From NCBI GenBank assembly GCA_028292835.1, contig JAQGLP010000318.1, positions 1 to 6,707 of the forward strand: a stretch of 6,707 nt of DNA. The letters run 5' to 3'. Made by a program: the position numbers and the translations under genes. The notes under the pieces are model-generated. The model searched no databases and had not been told where the DNA came from. It was given only the letters and a program-made list of their open reading frames with translations. Below, one piece after another: positions 6,114 through 6,707 of this stretch (positions are counted from its first letter, which is position 1; each line of letters opens with the position of its first letter). The DNA is from Variovorax sp. Lineage in GTDB: Bacteria > Pseudomonadota > Gammaproteobacteria > Burkholderiales > Burkholderiaceae_C.

Positions 6114-6707
6114 ATGACCACCAGCCGCTACCCCACCACCCTCTATCTCAGCGCCCCCGAAATGATTCGCCTGGTCCAGCGCAAAGGCCTGTCGGCCTGC
6201 ATCGCCGGCGTGGCGCAACGCATTGAGCGCGAGTTCTTGCGCTGGAACGAATTCGACAAGAGCGCGCGCGTTGCCTGCCATTCCGATGTCGGCGTCATCG
6301 AACTGATGCCCATCGCTGACGCGGCGCAATTCGCCTTCAAGTACGTGAACGGACACCCGACCAACCATCGTCACGGCCTGCCGACCGTAATGGCGTTCGG
6401 CATCCTGGCGGACGTCGACACGGGTGCCCCTCGCCTGCTGTCCGAGCTGACCATCACCACCGCCATCCGCACGGCCGCGATGTCGGCCGTGGCCGCCCGC
6501 ACACTGGCGCGACCGCAAAGCCGCGTCATGGCGCTCATCGGCAACGGCGCGCAAAGCGAGTTCCAGGCGATCGCATTCCGCGACCTGGTGGGCATTCGCG
6601 AACTTCGCCTGTTCGACACGGACGTTGCCGCCAGCGCCAAGCTCGCGGCCAACCTGGTGGGCCAAGGCCTGCTGGTTCGCATCTGCCAAAGCACTGCCGA
6701 AGCGGTC
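6114..6707 (+). CDS. Ornithine cyclodeaminase family protein (3' end cut by window)
   Basis: The first 198 codons of a protein usually about 330-350 residues long; the frame is open to the last base. Ornithine cyclodeaminase converts L-ornithine to L-proline and ammonia using tightly bound NAD+. Visible features are FKYVNGHPTN (75-84) with the catalytic-site Lys76, LPTVMAFGILADVDTG (89-104), the conserved helix TTAIRTAAMSAVAARTLA (115-132) and the dinucleotide-binding loop IGNGAQSEFQ (142-151). Arg52, Lys76, Thr91 and Arg119 sit at the same spacing as Arg45, Lys69, Thr84 and Arg112 that I recall for the Pseudomonas putida enzyme, which supports a true cyclodeaminase rather than a distant mu-crystallin-like relative. 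The start is fixed by AGGAG 6 bases upstream. It lies in line with the carrier and amidase remnant. The missing C-terminal half contains the remaining catalytic Asp, so activity cannot be fully judged. Alternatives in the family are alanine dehydrogenase, lysine cyclodeaminase or opine-type synthases. Confidence 0.93.
   Translation, partial: MTTSRYPTTLYLSAPEMIRLVQRKGLSACIAGVAQRIEREFLRWNEFDKSARVACHSDVGVIELMPIADAAQFAFKYVNGHPTNHRHGLPTVMAFGILADVDTGAPRLLSELTITTAIRTAAMSAVAARTLARPQSRVMALIGNGAQSEFQAIAFRDLVGIRELRLFDTDVAASAKLAANLVGQGLLVRICQSTAEAV

Overview
The window is GC-rich DNA from a bacterium, most likely a betaproteobacterium of the order Burkholderiales (Variovorax/Achromobacter/Cupriavidus-like). 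This rests on base composition, strong G/C bias at third codon positions and the mix of gene families; no marker gene allows a firmer placement. All recognised genes lie on the + strand.

Layout. (1) 1-1692: nearly complete gene for a double-ATPase subunit of a peptide/nickel-type (Dpp/Opp/Gsi) ABC importer, missing only its first few codons at the left edge. (2) 1725-3134: complete amidase of the amidase-signature family, 32 bases downstream and probably co-transcribed, followed by a short terminator-like hairpin. (3) 3263-3865: MarC-family inner-membrane protein. (4) 3896-4321: Lrp/AsnC-type regulator, ended by a good intrinsic terminator whose stem begins inside the stop codon. (5) 4453-5775: major facilitator transporter of the metabolite:H+ symporter type, closest by eye to citrate/tricarballylate carriers. 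(6) 5812-5951: a collapsed second amidase gene, in which about 33 N-terminal codons are joined out of frame to a C-terminal piece. (7) 6114-6707: the first 198 codons of an ornithine cyclodeaminase-type gene that runs off the right edge.

How they may work together. Two modules of the form 'importer then amidase' occur: ABC ATPase + intact amidase, and MFS carrier + amidase remnant + ornithine cyclodeaminase. The amidases are paralogous at both ends, and both starts share the ribosome-binding octamer CAAGGACT. This fits uptake and deamidation/deamination of an amide- or amino-acid-like nitrogen source, with the Lrp-type protein a candidate regulator of the downstream module. The substrate cannot be read from the sequence.

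The most notable item is the amidase remnant at 5812-5951, which is easily missed because it is short and frame-shifted. I see no CRISPR array, insertion sequence, phage, tRNA or rRNA, and no convincing evidence of a wholly new system.
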